The notes under the pieces were generated by a model. It was not told the DNA's origin and ran no database searches. It saw nothing but the letters and a program-made list of their open reading frames with translations. This document shows positions 1 to 8,585 of a stretch of DNA of 37,534 bases, piece after piece; position 1 is the stretch's first letter; the number at the start of each line of letters is the position of its first letter. Origin of the DNA: Gammaproteobacteria bacterium (lineage in GTDB: Bacteria; Pseudomonadota; Gammaproteobacteria; Enterobacterales; Alteromonadaceae). Both the position numbers and the translations under genes were made by a program. The DNA lies in the NCBI GenBank assembly GCA_018815765.1, contig JAHIWM010000216.1, forward strand, positions 1-37,534. Direction: 5' to 3'.

Positions 1-599
1 ACAATAGACTCGACTTTCCACTGATTTAAAAACTCAGTTTCTTCGTCACGTAAATGCAGAATAATTTCTGTACCACGGCTAGGTTTGACGATAGGAGTAA
101 TAGTGTATTCACCCTCGCCTGTAGATTCCCACTCAACAGCAGAATCAGCTGGGGCACCTGCTTTACGGGTTTTGACTGTCACTTTGTCGGCGACGATAAA
201 AGCAGAGTAGAAACCCACACCAAACTGACCAATCAGTTGAGAGTCTTTGCTTTGATCACCAGACAGCTGACCAAAAAATTCTTTAGTGCCGGATTTCGCG
301 ATAGTACCTAAATGGCTAATCACCTCATCCTGCGTCATACCAATACCGTTGTCGCTGATGCTAATGGTTTTAGCGGCTTCATCCAGACTGATACGAACGC
401 GTAATTCGCCATCATTGTCATACAGGCTGCTGTCTGACAAAGCTAAAAAGCGCAGTTTATCAGCCGCGTCTGAGGCGTTGGATACCAGCTCGCGCAGGAA
501 AATTTCTTTATTGGAATACAGCGAATGGATCATCAGCTGCAGAAGTTGTTTGACCTCGGCCTGAAAGCCGTGCTTTTGTTTTTGTACTGTCTCAGTCAT
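1..599 (-). CDS. htpG: Molecular chaperone HtpG (Hsp90), N-terminal part, truncated by window start
   Basis: Reverse-strand translation from ATG at 599: [51 protein letters not shown]...[13 protein letters not shown]...[17 protein letters not shown]; classic Hsp90 GHKL motifs; position next to recR. Confidence 0.96.
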   Translation of the reverse strand, partial: MTETVQKQKHGFQAEVKQLLQLMIHSLYSNKEIFLRELVSNASDAADKLRFLALSDSSLYDNDGELRVRISLDEAAKTISISDNGIGMTQDEVISHLGTIAKSGTKEFFGQLSGDQSKDSQLIGQFGVGFYSAFIVADKVTVKTRKAGAPADSAVEWESTGEGEYTITPIVKPSRGTEIILHLRDEETEFLNQWKVESI

Positions 600-636
600 A
601 TACAGCTCCTTATCTTTCGTGGAATGACTTTAATGC

Positions 637-667
637 AAAGGCGCTAGTGCAAGGGCGTAGCGCCTTT
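637..667. repeat. Perfect inverted repeat AAAGGCGCTA-N11-TAGCGCCTTT upstream of htpG
   Basis: 10-bp arms at 637-646 and 658-667, read directly. Confidence 0.8.
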
Positions 668-784
668 CGAATTGTGCTGGCAAGGATATGGGTTTAATAC
701 CCACAAATATCAAGGGGGCAATAACGGCAAATCAAAGAACAAAATGGAGGAACAGGCAATTGGAGAAAGAATAAGCAGAGCTAA

Positions 785-900
785 AGCTCCAAGGATACAG
801 GTTTTGAGCAAAGGCATTGGAGCTAGAGCGCGGCGGCTAGCAAGCGAGCCCCCAGGAGCATAGTAGTCCCTATGTGACTAGGGCGAGAGGCGAAGCCAAC
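785..900. repeat. Nested-palindrome intergenic element between recR and htpG
   Basis: AGCTCCAA(785-792)/TTGGAGCT(817-824); GGCT(835-838)/AGCC(894-897); CATAG(859-863)/CTATG(870-874) with a loop TAGTCC; no supported coding capacity. Confidence 0.55.
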
Positions 901-925
901 AAAGCTATAGCTTCAAGGGCGCAGC

Positions 926-1528
926 TCAGATAGGTTTGCGGCCACTAAAGGCGTGTGACAAGGTAGTGCCATCCACATACTCTAAATCACCACCCACAGG
1001 CACACCGTGGGCGATACGGGATACATTGACCTGATACTTTTTGCACTGTTCAGCAATGTAATAAGCTGTGGCATCGCCTTCTACGGTCGGGTTGGTTGCC
1101 AATATCACTTCCTGCACTGAGCCTGTACCCAACTGCTTTTGCAGTAAATCCAGGCCCAATTCAGAGGGACCTATACCATCAAGTGGCGACAACTGGCCCT
1201 GCAAGACAAAATAACGGCCTTTAAACTGACCTGTTTGCTCTATGGCAAACTGATCAGAAGACGAAGCGACAATACAAAGGCTTTGACTGTCGCTGCGCCT
1301 CGGGTCTGAGCAAATAGCACATAAATCAGTTTCGCAAAAAGTACGGCACTGCTGGCAATGCCCTACTTTCTCCATCGCCACAGCCAAAGCTTTCGACAAC
1401 TGCACAGCGCCTGAACGGTTGCGTTCCAGCAACTGCAGGGCAATACGTTGTGCCGACTTTGGACCTACGCCTGGCAATATACGCAAGGCGTCGATCAGTT
1501 GCTGCAACAATGGGCTAAATTTGCTCAT
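926..1528 (-). CDS. recR: Recombination protein RecR
   Basis: 200 aa; [31 protein letters not shown], zinc-finger Cys cluster, TOPRIM-like [22 protein letters not shown]; synteny with dnaX-ybaB. Confidence 0.97.
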   Translation of the reverse strand: MSKFSPLLQQLIDALRILPGVGPKSAQRIALQLLERNRSGAVQLSKALAVAMEKVGHCQQCRTFCETDLCAICSDPRRSDSQSLCIVASSSDQFAIEQTGQFKGRYFVLQGQLSPLDGIGPSELGLDLLQKQLGTGSVQEVILATNPTVEGDATAYYIAEQCKKYQVNVSRIAHGVPVGGDLEYVDGTTLSHAFSGRKPI

Positions 1529-1546
1529 AGTAGATCAGATAACCAC

Positions 1547-1882
1547 TTAAAACGGCATCTTAAAACCAGGAGGTAATTGCATACCACCTGTTACAGCAGC
1601 CATTTTGGCTTTATTATTTTCTTCAACACGGCGTACCGCATCGTTGATGGCTGCAGCTACTAAGTCTTCAACCATTTCTTTGTCATCCTGCATCAGACTG
1701 TCGTCGATGCTGACACGGCGTACATTGTGGTTGCCTGTCATGGTGACTTTCACCAAACCTGCACCCGACTCGCCCGTGACTTCCAGATTAGCCAATTCCT
1801 GCTGGGCTTTTTGCATTTTATCCTGCATGGCTTGCGCCTGCTTCATGATATTGCCTAAACCGCCACCACCACCTTTGAACAT
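1547..1882 (-). CDS. ybaB: YbaB/EbfC family nucleoid-associated protein
   Basis: [50 protein letters not shown]; start trimmed to MFKGG at 1882 from the longer ORF. Confidence 0.95.
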   Translation of the reverse strand: MFKGGGGGLGNIMKQAQAMQDKMQKAQQELANLEVTGESGAGLVKVTMTGNHNVRRVSIDDSLMQDDKEMVEDLVAAAINDAVRRVEENNKAKMAAVTGGMQLPPGFKMPF

Positions 1883-1958
1883 AACTGTACTCTCTTTAAA
1901 AATGACTCGATTAAACTGGCGACAAGATAATGACTTGAGCCCCAAAATACAAGACGAA

Positions 1959-4103
1959 TTAGTTGACGATAATACTATCGGCGACTATTTCCGCCCCAAA
2001 CTCTTTTTGCAGTTGAACCACCCACGGATCCTGTTGCAGCAACTGCTCTACATAAACCAGACGTTCCTGCTCAATACGCTGCTGAATAGCCACTGGGCAA
2101 GTCTCGACCCAGGGTTGGTACTGAATTTCCAGCTGAACCGCTTTACTAAATGCCTGACTCAGCTCTTTGACAATTTCAGCACGGAATTTTTCTTTATCCA
2201 GATGCTGCTGGCTTTGACAGACCAGTAACTGCACCGTATCACCTGCCCAACTGATGCAACTGTGCAGCAGATATAACCGCAATAATCCACCTAAATTCAG
2301 GCTATCGACTAAAGCTGCCCACTCATCGACCTGAGCAGCAAGGCGCACAGAGAAGTTTTCAGCTGTAATCACACCATCAAAACGATACTGTGCCTTAGTT
2401 TCTGGCGACGCAGCAACTGGTTGTGGTTCTGGCACAGGTTCAGATTGATGTTGCTGCTGAAATTCCTGCCAGGCCCAATCGGCCGCAAAATCTGCATCCT
2501 CTGTTGGTATATCTGAAGGATCAGATTCATCCGGATAAGCAGACATTGCTGGTTCTGGCTGTTCTTGTGCGGCAGCGGAAACCTGAGTGAGCTGAATAAC
2601 AGCTGGAGCTGTCTGTAACGGCTGATTCACAGGAGCTTGCTGGTGTAACTCGGGCTGTTGAGCTGCAGCAGGAGCAGCTTGTGCTCTTTGGATAGCAGCA
2701 GCCTCTGCAGCCTTGGCTACAGCAGGAGTTGGTTCAGACTTTTTTTCGGTCTGAGTCTCCACAGCTCTATCAGCGCTAACAGCATCAGTTTTAATACCAC
2801 GACGCGCCAGAATAGAAGCGGCAATACCTGCTGCAGCTGGTGGCTGCGCTGCTGGTATTTCCATAGTAACTTCAGGCTCTGTCTGATAAGGCTCTGCCAT
2901 AGGAGGCATAGGATCAGGCTCTTTAGCCGGAACTGCAGTTTCAGGCAAATTAAATTTTGCTTTGAGTTCTGCCGCATGTGAGACAGGAGTTGAAGCGCGC
3001 ATGGCAGGAGAAGTATCAGTACCAGGCACAAAAGCTACAGCTCGTAATAACGCCATTTCCAGACCAATACGTGGCTCTGGTGCAAAGGCCAATTCTTTTT
3101 TACCGGAGATCAGTAACTGATAAAACAGCTGTAATTGCTCAGGGCTTTGTTGCTCTGCCAATTGCTGCACAAAAGCACTGTGGTCTGTGACCAAATCAGC
3201 AGCCTGCCAGTTAAACTGACTTAAGGCCGCCAAATGCAGTAAGGCCAGCATATCATCCAGCACATGGGCAAAATGACTATGCTGCTGTACCAATTGATCC
3301 AGATGCTGTTTCAGCGCAGCTAAATCACGGTTAATGACAGCAGCTAATAAAAGCTCAGCCCATTGCTGCTCCAGATATCCCAACATATCGCGCACCAGCG
3401 GCACTGTAATATTGGAATTACTCTGGGCTATGGCCTGATCAGTCAGACTTAATGAATCGCGTAAACTGCCTTTGGCAGCGCGGGCTAACAAAGCTAACGC
3501 ATCTTCGGCAGCCGGAATTCCTTCCTGCGCCAATACATAAGACAAATGCTGTTTAATTTGCTCTGGGCTTAACGCCTTTAAGCTGAACTGCAAACAACGG
3601 GATAACACTGTGACAGGCAGTTTTTGTGGATCAGTCGTCGCCAACAGAAACTTCACATGTGGCGGTGGTTCTTCCAGAGTTTTCAAAAGCGCGTTAAAGC
3701 TGTGGCGCGACAGCATATGCACTTCGTCTATTAAGTAGACTTTATAACGACCGCGGCTTGGCGCGTACTGCACGTTATCGAGTAAATCGCGTGTGTCTTC
3801 TACTTTAGTGCGGGATGCAGCGTCAATTTCTAACAGATCAACAAAAAAACCCTGATCAATTTCAACACAAGCACTACAGACACCACAAGGCGTGGAGGTC
3901 ACGCCAGTTTCGCAGTTTAAACTTTTAGCAAAAATACGGGCTATGGTGGTTTTACCGACACCACGGGTGCCGGTAAACAAATAGGCATGATGTAATCTGT
4001 TGTGATTCAGCGCATTAGTCAGCGCTGTTTTCACATGATCCTGGCCGACCAATTGACCAAAATGTTGCGGTCGCCATTTTCTTGCCAGTACTTGATAACT
4101 CAT
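1959..4103 (-). CDS. dnaX: DNA polymerase III subunits tau and gamma
   Basis: 714 aa; [32 protein letters not shown], Walker [12 protein letters not shown]8CGVCSAC zinc motif, [42 protein letters not shown]. Confidence 0.98.
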   Translation of the reverse strand: MSYQVLARKWRPQHFGQLVGQDHVKTALTNALNHNRLHHAYLFTGTRGVGKTTIARIFAKSLNCETGVTSTPCGVCSACVEIDQGFFVDLLEIDAASRTKVEDTRDLLDNVQYAPSRGRYKVYLIDEVHMLSRHSFNALLKTLEEPPPHVKFLLATTDPQKLPVTVLSRCLQFSLKALSPEQIKQHLSYVLAQEGIPAAEDALALLARAAKGSLRDSLSLTDQAIAQSNSNITVPLVRDMLGYLEQQWAELLLAAVINRDLAALKQHLDQLVQQHSHFAHVLDDMLALLHLAALSQFNWQAADLVTDHSAFVQQLAEQQSPEQLQLFYQLLISGKKELAFAPEPRIGLEMALLRAVAFVPGTDTSPAMRASTPVSHAAELKAKFNLPETAVPAKEPDPMPPMAEPYQTEPEVTMEIPAAQPPAAAGIAASILARRGIKTDAVSADRAVETQTEKKSEPTPAVAKAAEAAAIQRAQAAPAAAQQPELHQQAPVNQPLQTAPAVIQLTQVSAAAQEQPEPAMSAYPDESDPSDIPTEDADFAADWAWQEFQQQHQSEPVPEPQPVAASPETKAQYRFDGVITAENFSVRLAAQVDEWAALVDSLNLGGLLRLYLLHSCISWAGDTVQLLVCQSQQHLDKEKFRAEIVKELSQAFSKAVQLEIQYQPWVETCPVAIQQRIEQERLVYVEQLLQQDPWVVQLQKEFGAEIVADSIIVN
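2702..2760 (-). promoter_or_regulatory. Putative programmed -1 frameshift signal in dnaX (SD-like GGAG, slippery A_AAA_AAG, downstream hairpin)
   Basis: Minus strand GGAG(2760-2757)-11 nt-A AAA AAG(2745-2739); -1 frame then reads GTC TGA, stop at 2736-2734; downstream TGTAGCC-AA-GGCTGCA pairing at 2721-2706. Confidence 0.85.
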
Positions 4104-4124
4104 GCCACCTGCCTGTTGTTGGAA

Positions 4125-4673
4125 TTAATCGCCTGCAAATTCAACCAGACTGTAAAGGTTCAAACCCAGCTTTTCTAAACGGGCTTGTCCGCCTAAGTCC
4201 GGCAGATTTACCACAAAAGCAGCGTCTGTGGCTTTGCCACCTAAGCGCTCGACTAAACTGGTTGTTGCAGCAATAGTACCACCTGTAGCCAATAAGTCAT
4301 CCACTAACAGCACCTTATCTCCGGCCACTATAGCGTCTTTATGAATTTCCAACGTGTCTTCGCCGTATTCCAGCTGATAAGACTGGGCAATACGTTCACG
4401 TGGCAATTTTCCCGGTTTACGCACTGGCACAAAAGGTAATCCCATCGCATAAGCTAAAGGTGCACCAAAAATAAAACCGCGGGATTCAGTACCAACAATC
4501 TTAGTAAAACCTTTGCCCTGATACTCTAGTTTGAAGGCATCAATCACCTTCGCAAACGCATCGGCGTCCAGCATCAGACTGGTGACGTCACGAAATAAAA
4601 TACCTGGCTTTGGATAGTCAGGCACAGCTTTAATCACCTGACTTAATAAAGCGGAAAGAGATTGTGTAGTCAT
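4125..4673 (-). CDS. apt: Adenine phosphoribosyltransferase
   Basis: [18 protein letters not shown]...[33 protein letters not shown]...[14 protein letters not shown]; start at [10 protein letters not shown]. Confidence 0.97.
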   Translation of the reverse strand: MTTQSLSALLSQVIKAVPDYPKPGILFRDVTSLMLDADAFAKVIDAFKLEYQGKGFTKIVGTESRGFIFGAPLAYAMGLPFVPVRKPGKLPRERIAQSYQLEYGEDTLEIHKDAIVAGDKVLLVDDLLATGGTIAATTSLVERLGGKATDAAFVVNLPDLGGQARLEKLGLNLYSLVEFAGD

Positions 4674-4738
4674 TCTCAGAGCCTTGATTTTAAAATAAAA
4701 AACAACGTCGGGCAAAAACAGCACGACTTAAAATAGAT

Positions 4739-4766
4739 AAAAAAACCGCCACAAGGCGGTTTTTTT
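4739..4766 (-). terminator. Bidirectional-looking intrinsic terminator AAAAAAACCGCC-ACAA-GGCGGTTTTTTT
   Basis: Perfect GC stem with A/T tracts on both sides, between the MNIO operon and apt. Confidence 0.85.
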
Positions 4767-4781
4767 ATCACTCGCAATACT

Positions 4782-4934
4782 TTAGCTGAAAAAGCGAACC
4801 CAGCTGATAATTGGAGGAAGGCATAAGCACGCCAGAAAAGCGACAATCAGTAAAACTAACTGGACTATGCCAAAAGATTCTTTAAAATTTTCGTCTGCCA
4901 TAATGCGAACCCATTCACTAAAAAGGTGGAACAT
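4782..4934 (-). CDS. Small putative single-TM protein (50 aa; alternative start at 4901 gives 39 aa), not in the ORF track
   Basis: Reverse-strand translation MFHLFSEWVRIMADENFKESFGIVQLVLLIVAFLACLCLPPIISWVRFFS*; hydrophobic helix; followed directly by terminator. Confidence 0.5.
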   Translation of the reverse strand: MFHLFSEWVRIMADENFKESFGIVQLVLLIVAFLACLCLPPIISWVRFFS

Positions 4935-4945
4935 GGTAATGAATT

Positions 4946-5683
4946 TTAGTCAGCTTGAAAAGCATGCACTATGCCTTTCTCTGCAAAATTTAGCAGTATT
5001 TGCTCTGCACCCGACAATAACTGAGTAGGATCCAGTTGTGGCACGTAAGGCGATAACTGCTCCAGCAGTTCAGTCAGGGTCAAACCCGGCTGTTGTGCCA
5101 ATACCTGTAATAACAAAGTGGTCAGTTGATTTAACGCGATAAATTTTACTTCGTCATCAAAATTGCGATGGATCAGTAAAAAACTGGCTTCGACTTCACT
5201 CGGCTGAAACTCAACACAAATTTTATGCACCGGATACTGATACGCCTGAACTGATGCTAAATCAGACAATTGCAGTGCCTGCTGTTTTAGATCCATCACT
5301 GCAAGCCCGACTAGTGCCTTACGGGTTGCCAATTCCAGCTCTAGCCACTCGTAGTGCGCCAATTCCAACATAAAAACAGGGTCATCATCCTGAAGTTTGT
5401 ATTGGTCTTGCAAAAAATCTAAGAAACTTTTGGCTATGGATAAAAAGAATGGATTCTCGCAGCGATAGCCGGCAAAAAACAGCTGTAAACGCTGTTGCCA
5501 TGCTTGCTCTGTGTACAAGGATTTCAATACAGGAAAAGCACTGCTGACAAACCCTGAAACATTGTTAAACAATAACTCCCGATACACATCCAGGCGTTCC
5601 TGCACCACATCGGCTGGTTTTTCGTTCTGCTCTGGAGAGCGTAAATAAGCCACGAACTGATGCTGGACCTGTTGAAATTTCAT
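4946..5683 (-). CDS. DUF2063-type MNIO partner protein (BufC/HvfC-like)
   Basis: MKFQQVQHQFVAYLRSPEQNEKPADVVQERLDVYRELLFNNVSGFVSSAFPVLKSLYTEQAW...; adjacent to DUF692 gene. Confidence 0.88.
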   Translation of the reverse strand: MKFQQVQHQFVAYLRSPEQNEKPADVVQERLDVYRELLFNNVSGFVSSAFPVLKSLYTEQAWQQRLQLFFAGYRCENPFFLSIAKSFLDFLQDQYKLQDDDPVFMLELAHYEWLELELATRKALVGLAVMDLKQQALQLSDLASVQAYQYPVHKICVEFQPSEVEASFLLIHRNFDDEVKFIALNQLTTLLLQVLAQQPGLTLTELLEQLSPYVPQLDPTQLLSGAEQILLNFAEKGIVHAFQAD

Positions 5684-5684
5684 A

Positions 5685-6533
5685 TCAGGCCCTTAACTTC
5701 ATAGAGTCAGTTGGCTGCAGGCGACGAATATGCGCTAGCTCAAGTTGCAGTTGCTGCATATCCGGAATGTTGAAATCCCGCTCCAGCAAAGTCGGAAACA
5801 GGCCATGATGCTGATAAGCTTCAGATAATAAAGCCCAAACCGGATCAGACACATCAGCACCATGGGTATCAATCAATAAGCTGTCATGTTGGCGGTAATG
5901 CCCCGCGACATGACCATAGGTAATACGTTTTGTTGGCAGTCCTTTTAGGAAAGCCAGAGCATCATAGCTGTGATTGACTGAATTAACGTATATGTTATTC
6001 ACATCTAACAGCAGCTTACAGTCGGCTAACTCTAATACCGCATTGGTAAACTCAAGCTCAGACAATTCCTGGCCAGGCGCTGCATAATAAGAGACATTTT
6101 CAATCACTAAAGGCTGCTCAAGAATATCCTGCACCATACGGATACGGTCAGCCACATACACAGCGGCCTCTTCGGTAAAAGGAATAGGTAATAAATCGTA
6201 CAGATGCCCTGCTGCAGAGCAGTAACTTAAGTGCTCGCTGTAGAGCTTAATCTGATGCTCTTTTAAAAAGGCTTTGATTTGACGAACAAAATCCAGATCT
6301 AATGGGTCAGGGCTACCTAAAGACAAAGACAAGCCATGACAAATAAAGGGATAACGTTCAGTTAATTGACGGAATTTTTTCTGGTAAGTACCGCCATAAG
6401 GTAACCAGTTTTCCGGCGCCACTTCGAAAAAGTCGACGTCCGCTTGCGGCTGATCCAATACAGAATTCAGCATTTCTCGCCGTAGGCCTAAACCCACCTG
6501 ATGCGAAGTTAAGCCAAAAGGGAAATCAGACAT
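5685..6533 (-). CDS. DUF692 multinuclear non-heme iron-dependent oxidase (MNIO; BufB/HvfB-like)
   Basis: GLGLRREML, FFEVAPENWL, ICHGLSLSLGS, YSEHLSYC, VIENVSYY, LLLDVNNIYVNS, GHVAGH, IDTHGADVSDPVWAL, LLERDFNIPD match MNIO motif series. Confidence 0.93.
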   Translation of the reverse strand: MSDFPFGLTSHQVGLGLRREMLNSVLDQPQADVDFFEVAPENWLPYGGTYQKKFRQLTERYPFICHGLSLSLGSPDPLDLDFVRQIKAFLKEHQIKLYSEHLSYCSAAGHLYDLLPIPFTEEAAVYVADRIRMVQDILEQPLVIENVSYYAAPGQELSELEFTNAVLELADCKLLLDVNNIYVNSVNHSYDALAFLKGLPTKRITYGHVAGHYRQHDSLLIDTHGADVSDPVWALLSEAYQHHGLFPTLLERDFNIPDMQQLQLELAHIRRLQPTDSMKLRA

Positions 6534-6550
6534 AAAGTCTCCTCAAAGCA

Positions 6551-6574
6551 GTCAGCCTGCCTGTGCAGGCTGAC
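6551..6574 (-). promoter_or_regulatory. Perfect hairpin between precursor gene and MNIO gene
   Basis: GTCAGCCTGC-CTGT-GCAGGCTGAC, 10-bp stem, 4-nt loop, no U-tract on the minus strand. Confidence 0.75.
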
Positions 6575-6585
6575 CCAAGGTGGTA

Positions 6586-6909
6586 TTAAGCCATGCCTCC
6601 GCATTTACCTTCACCACATTTAGCTTCTTTAGTTTTTTCTTTGTCTTTAGCGTCTTTTTTATCGCCGCCACATTTGCCTTCACCACACTTGGCTTCTTTA
6701 TCTTTCGCTTTGGCTTTATCTTCGCCGCATTTAGCTTCTTTATCTTTGGCTTTGTCAGCGCCACATGAGGCTTCGGCGGACGCTAACTGGTAACCAGCAT
6801 TCAGCTGCTCAGCAGAAAACGGATTTGCATTTGCGCTTAAGCTCAAAGTGGCTAACGAACCCAGTACTAAAGCACTGACGGCAACAGCTGTAGTTTTATT
6901 TGATTTCAT
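6586..6909 (-). CDS. Cys-rich secreted RiPP metallophore precursor (HvfA-like)
   Basis: 107 aa; N-terminal signal peptide-like region, Lys/Asp/Glu-rich C-terminus with EASCG, 3x EAKCG, 2x EGKCG; immediately upstream of DUF692/DUF2063 genes. Confidence 0.88.
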   Translation of the reverse strand: MKSNKTTAVAVSALVLGSLATLSLSANANPFSAEQLNAGYQLASAEASCGADKAKDKEAKCGEDKAKAKDKEAKCGEGKCGGDKKDAKDKEKTKEAKCGEGKCGGMA

Positions 6910-7064
6910 AACGATGTTCCTTGTGGTTGCATTAAATTGCCTAAAGTAGACCTGCTATACGAACAATAAATTTCATTATTTTTATATTTTTTGATTTGCA
7001 TCAGGATGGGACCGAAACAAAAGTCCAATAATCCTTGTTATCACTCATTGCAGAGATCCATAAC

Positions 7065-7421
7065 ATGGATTTTCAAGATTACGAAGACAAACTTGTTCAG
7101 ATGCGGTCACAGCAGGTTTTTAAGATCCTCAGCTATCTGAAATCTGTAGCTGACCCCGAAAATCTGCAGCTTTTACACCGCCTTGAAAACACAGATGTAG
7201 AGCAATGGCCAGAAGCTATGGGTATACATCTGTGCAAATCCTTGCATGAACTGAACAGTGAACTTCAATCAATTCTGGCAGCCCAAAGCCAATTTGACAT
7301 AGGGCAATATGGATACTGCGCATCGTGCGAAAAAAAATTAGAACCGCAAAGGCTCTGCTCCGATCCAACAACACAATATTGCCTCGAATGCCAAACGAAA
7401 TTAAACAAAGCCCATCGCTAG
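7065..7421 (+). CDS. DksA/TraR-family C4 zinc-finger-like protein
   Basis: YGYCASCEKKLEPQRLCSDPTTQYCLECQTKLNK (CX2C...CX2C); start MDFQDYEDKLVQ. Confidence 0.72.
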   Translation: MDFQDYEDKLVQMRSQQVFKILSYLKSVADPENLQLLHRLENTDVEQWPEAMGIHLCKSLHELNSELQSILAAQSQFDIGQYGYCASCEKKLEPQRLCSDPTTQYCLECQTKLNKAHR

Positions 7422-8572
7422 TTATTCAATTCGCCAACCATCTCAACAAAGTCAGTAATAGCAGCAATCTCCGTTTCAGACAAAAAGGGATTCCAAACGT
7501 CAGCTAACAATACGTATCTGCTTTCGTCACTTCGATTCCACGCTTCATGCAAATAAGTATCATCGAACAGGAAAATTTTACCTGATTGCCACTCCAGTTC
7601 ACCTATACCACATAAATTTAATCGGCAGTGCTCTGGAATTTTTAATCCCATATGTAAAACGCACCTGCTGTTTGTCACACCCCGGTGAGGCAAAATATGA
7701 GCCTGAGGCCTCAGCACTGAAAAACAAGCTTCAGGACTGTGGTCTGCAATATGCACAAGGGGCAAATTGGCGAGTATCGCAGACGTCTTAGGACAAAGCT
7801 GGTGGGTTTCATCATACTTTTTGCCATGTCTGAAGAAAAACAAAGCATCCCAGTTTCCGCCTGCGGTCAGAGCATTTCCCTGTACATGCTCTGTATAGGC
7901 CGGAATATCGGTTTTATCAGCCAGCATAGCCTCAAGTTCGCCAAGAATAATCGGATATTGATCTTCGTAATAATCTGCAAAAGGGAGCTCTTTGCGATCA
8001 AACATCGGCCTGACAGGAAGACCCGGAATGTAGAGAAAATTCGGATTTTGCCGTTTATCCTCTATGTCCAGAGGAATTGCGCCACTGTACATCCGAATAC
8101 CAGCATCGACTCTAACCAGCTCACTTTTGCCATATTTATTATTTAATTCATCCAGCCAGTCATTCATCACCTCTTTTCTGTAGCGTTCAGCATAATTGAC
8201 CGCATGAATGACTAAGGGCCTGCACCAATGAGGTGTCGAATCGTTGTCTAACCAGAATCCAAAAGAATTCGCAGACTTAAGGGCATATAAATAGGCCTTA
8301 AACGCCTTCTTCTGTTCTCCATTTTTATCTAACAAATGAGCGAGAACCAGTCTGGAAGAATAGGCATCGGCGTTGCCTTTTAACACAAAATGCAAAGTGG
8401 TCACAGCATCGGCAGTCTGAACGATTCGCATCAATAACTCCCCCGTCAGACTATGAAACCATATATCTCGTGGGTATTTTAATAAGCTATCTTCTGCAAT
8501 CAGCAATGCTGTCTTCAGGTCGCCCTGTTGATAGGCCTGTCTAATATTTTCTTTCATTGTTTCTACAAGCAT
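7418..8572 (-). CDS. TPR-containing aspartyl/asparaginyl beta-hydroxylase-family protein
   Basis: LRPQAHILPHRGVTNSRCVLHMGLKIP...WQSGKIFLFDDTYLHEAWNRSDESRYVLLADVWNP typical of Asp_Arg_Hydrox; helical-repeat N-terminus. Confidence 0.85.
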   Translation of the reverse strand: MLVETMKENIRQAYQQGDLKTALLIAEDSLLKYPRDIWFHSLTGELLMRIVQTADAVTTLHFVLKGNADAYSSRLVLAHLLDKNGEQKKAFKAYLYALKSANSFGFWLDNDSTPHWCRPLVIHAVNYAERYRKEVMNDWLDELNNKYGKSELVRVDAGIRMYSGAIPLDIEDKRQNPNFLYIPGLPVRPMFDRKELPFADYYEDQYPIILGELEAMLADKTDIPAYTEHVQGNALTAGGNWDALFFFRHGKKYDETHQLCPKTSAILANLPLVHIADHSPEACFSVLRPQAHILPHRGVTNSRCVLHMGLKIPEHCRLNLCGIGELEWQSGKIFLFDDTYLHEAWNRSDESRYVLLADVWNPFLSETEIAAITDFVEMVGELNN

Positions 8573-8585
8573 CGATCAGACCTTC

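Noticed and set aside
672-863. 63-aa ORF in the recR-htpG gap
   Set aside because: Lies over the palindromic element, composition not protein-like, no recognisable family
1605-2228. 207-aa plus-strand ORF opposite ybaB/dnaX
   Set aside because: Antisense to two well-supported conserved genes, no recognisable domain
2717-3031. 104-aa minus-strand ORF inside dnaX as possible frameshift extension
   Set aside because: It is not the -1 frame reached from A_AAA_AAG; the -1 frame stops immediately at 2736-2734
6552-6793. Overlapping ORFs in other frames and on the opposite strand of the Cys-rich precursor
   Set aside because: Low-complexity, repetitive codons open several frames; only the 6586-6909 frame has a signal peptide and the CG motifs next to MNIO genes
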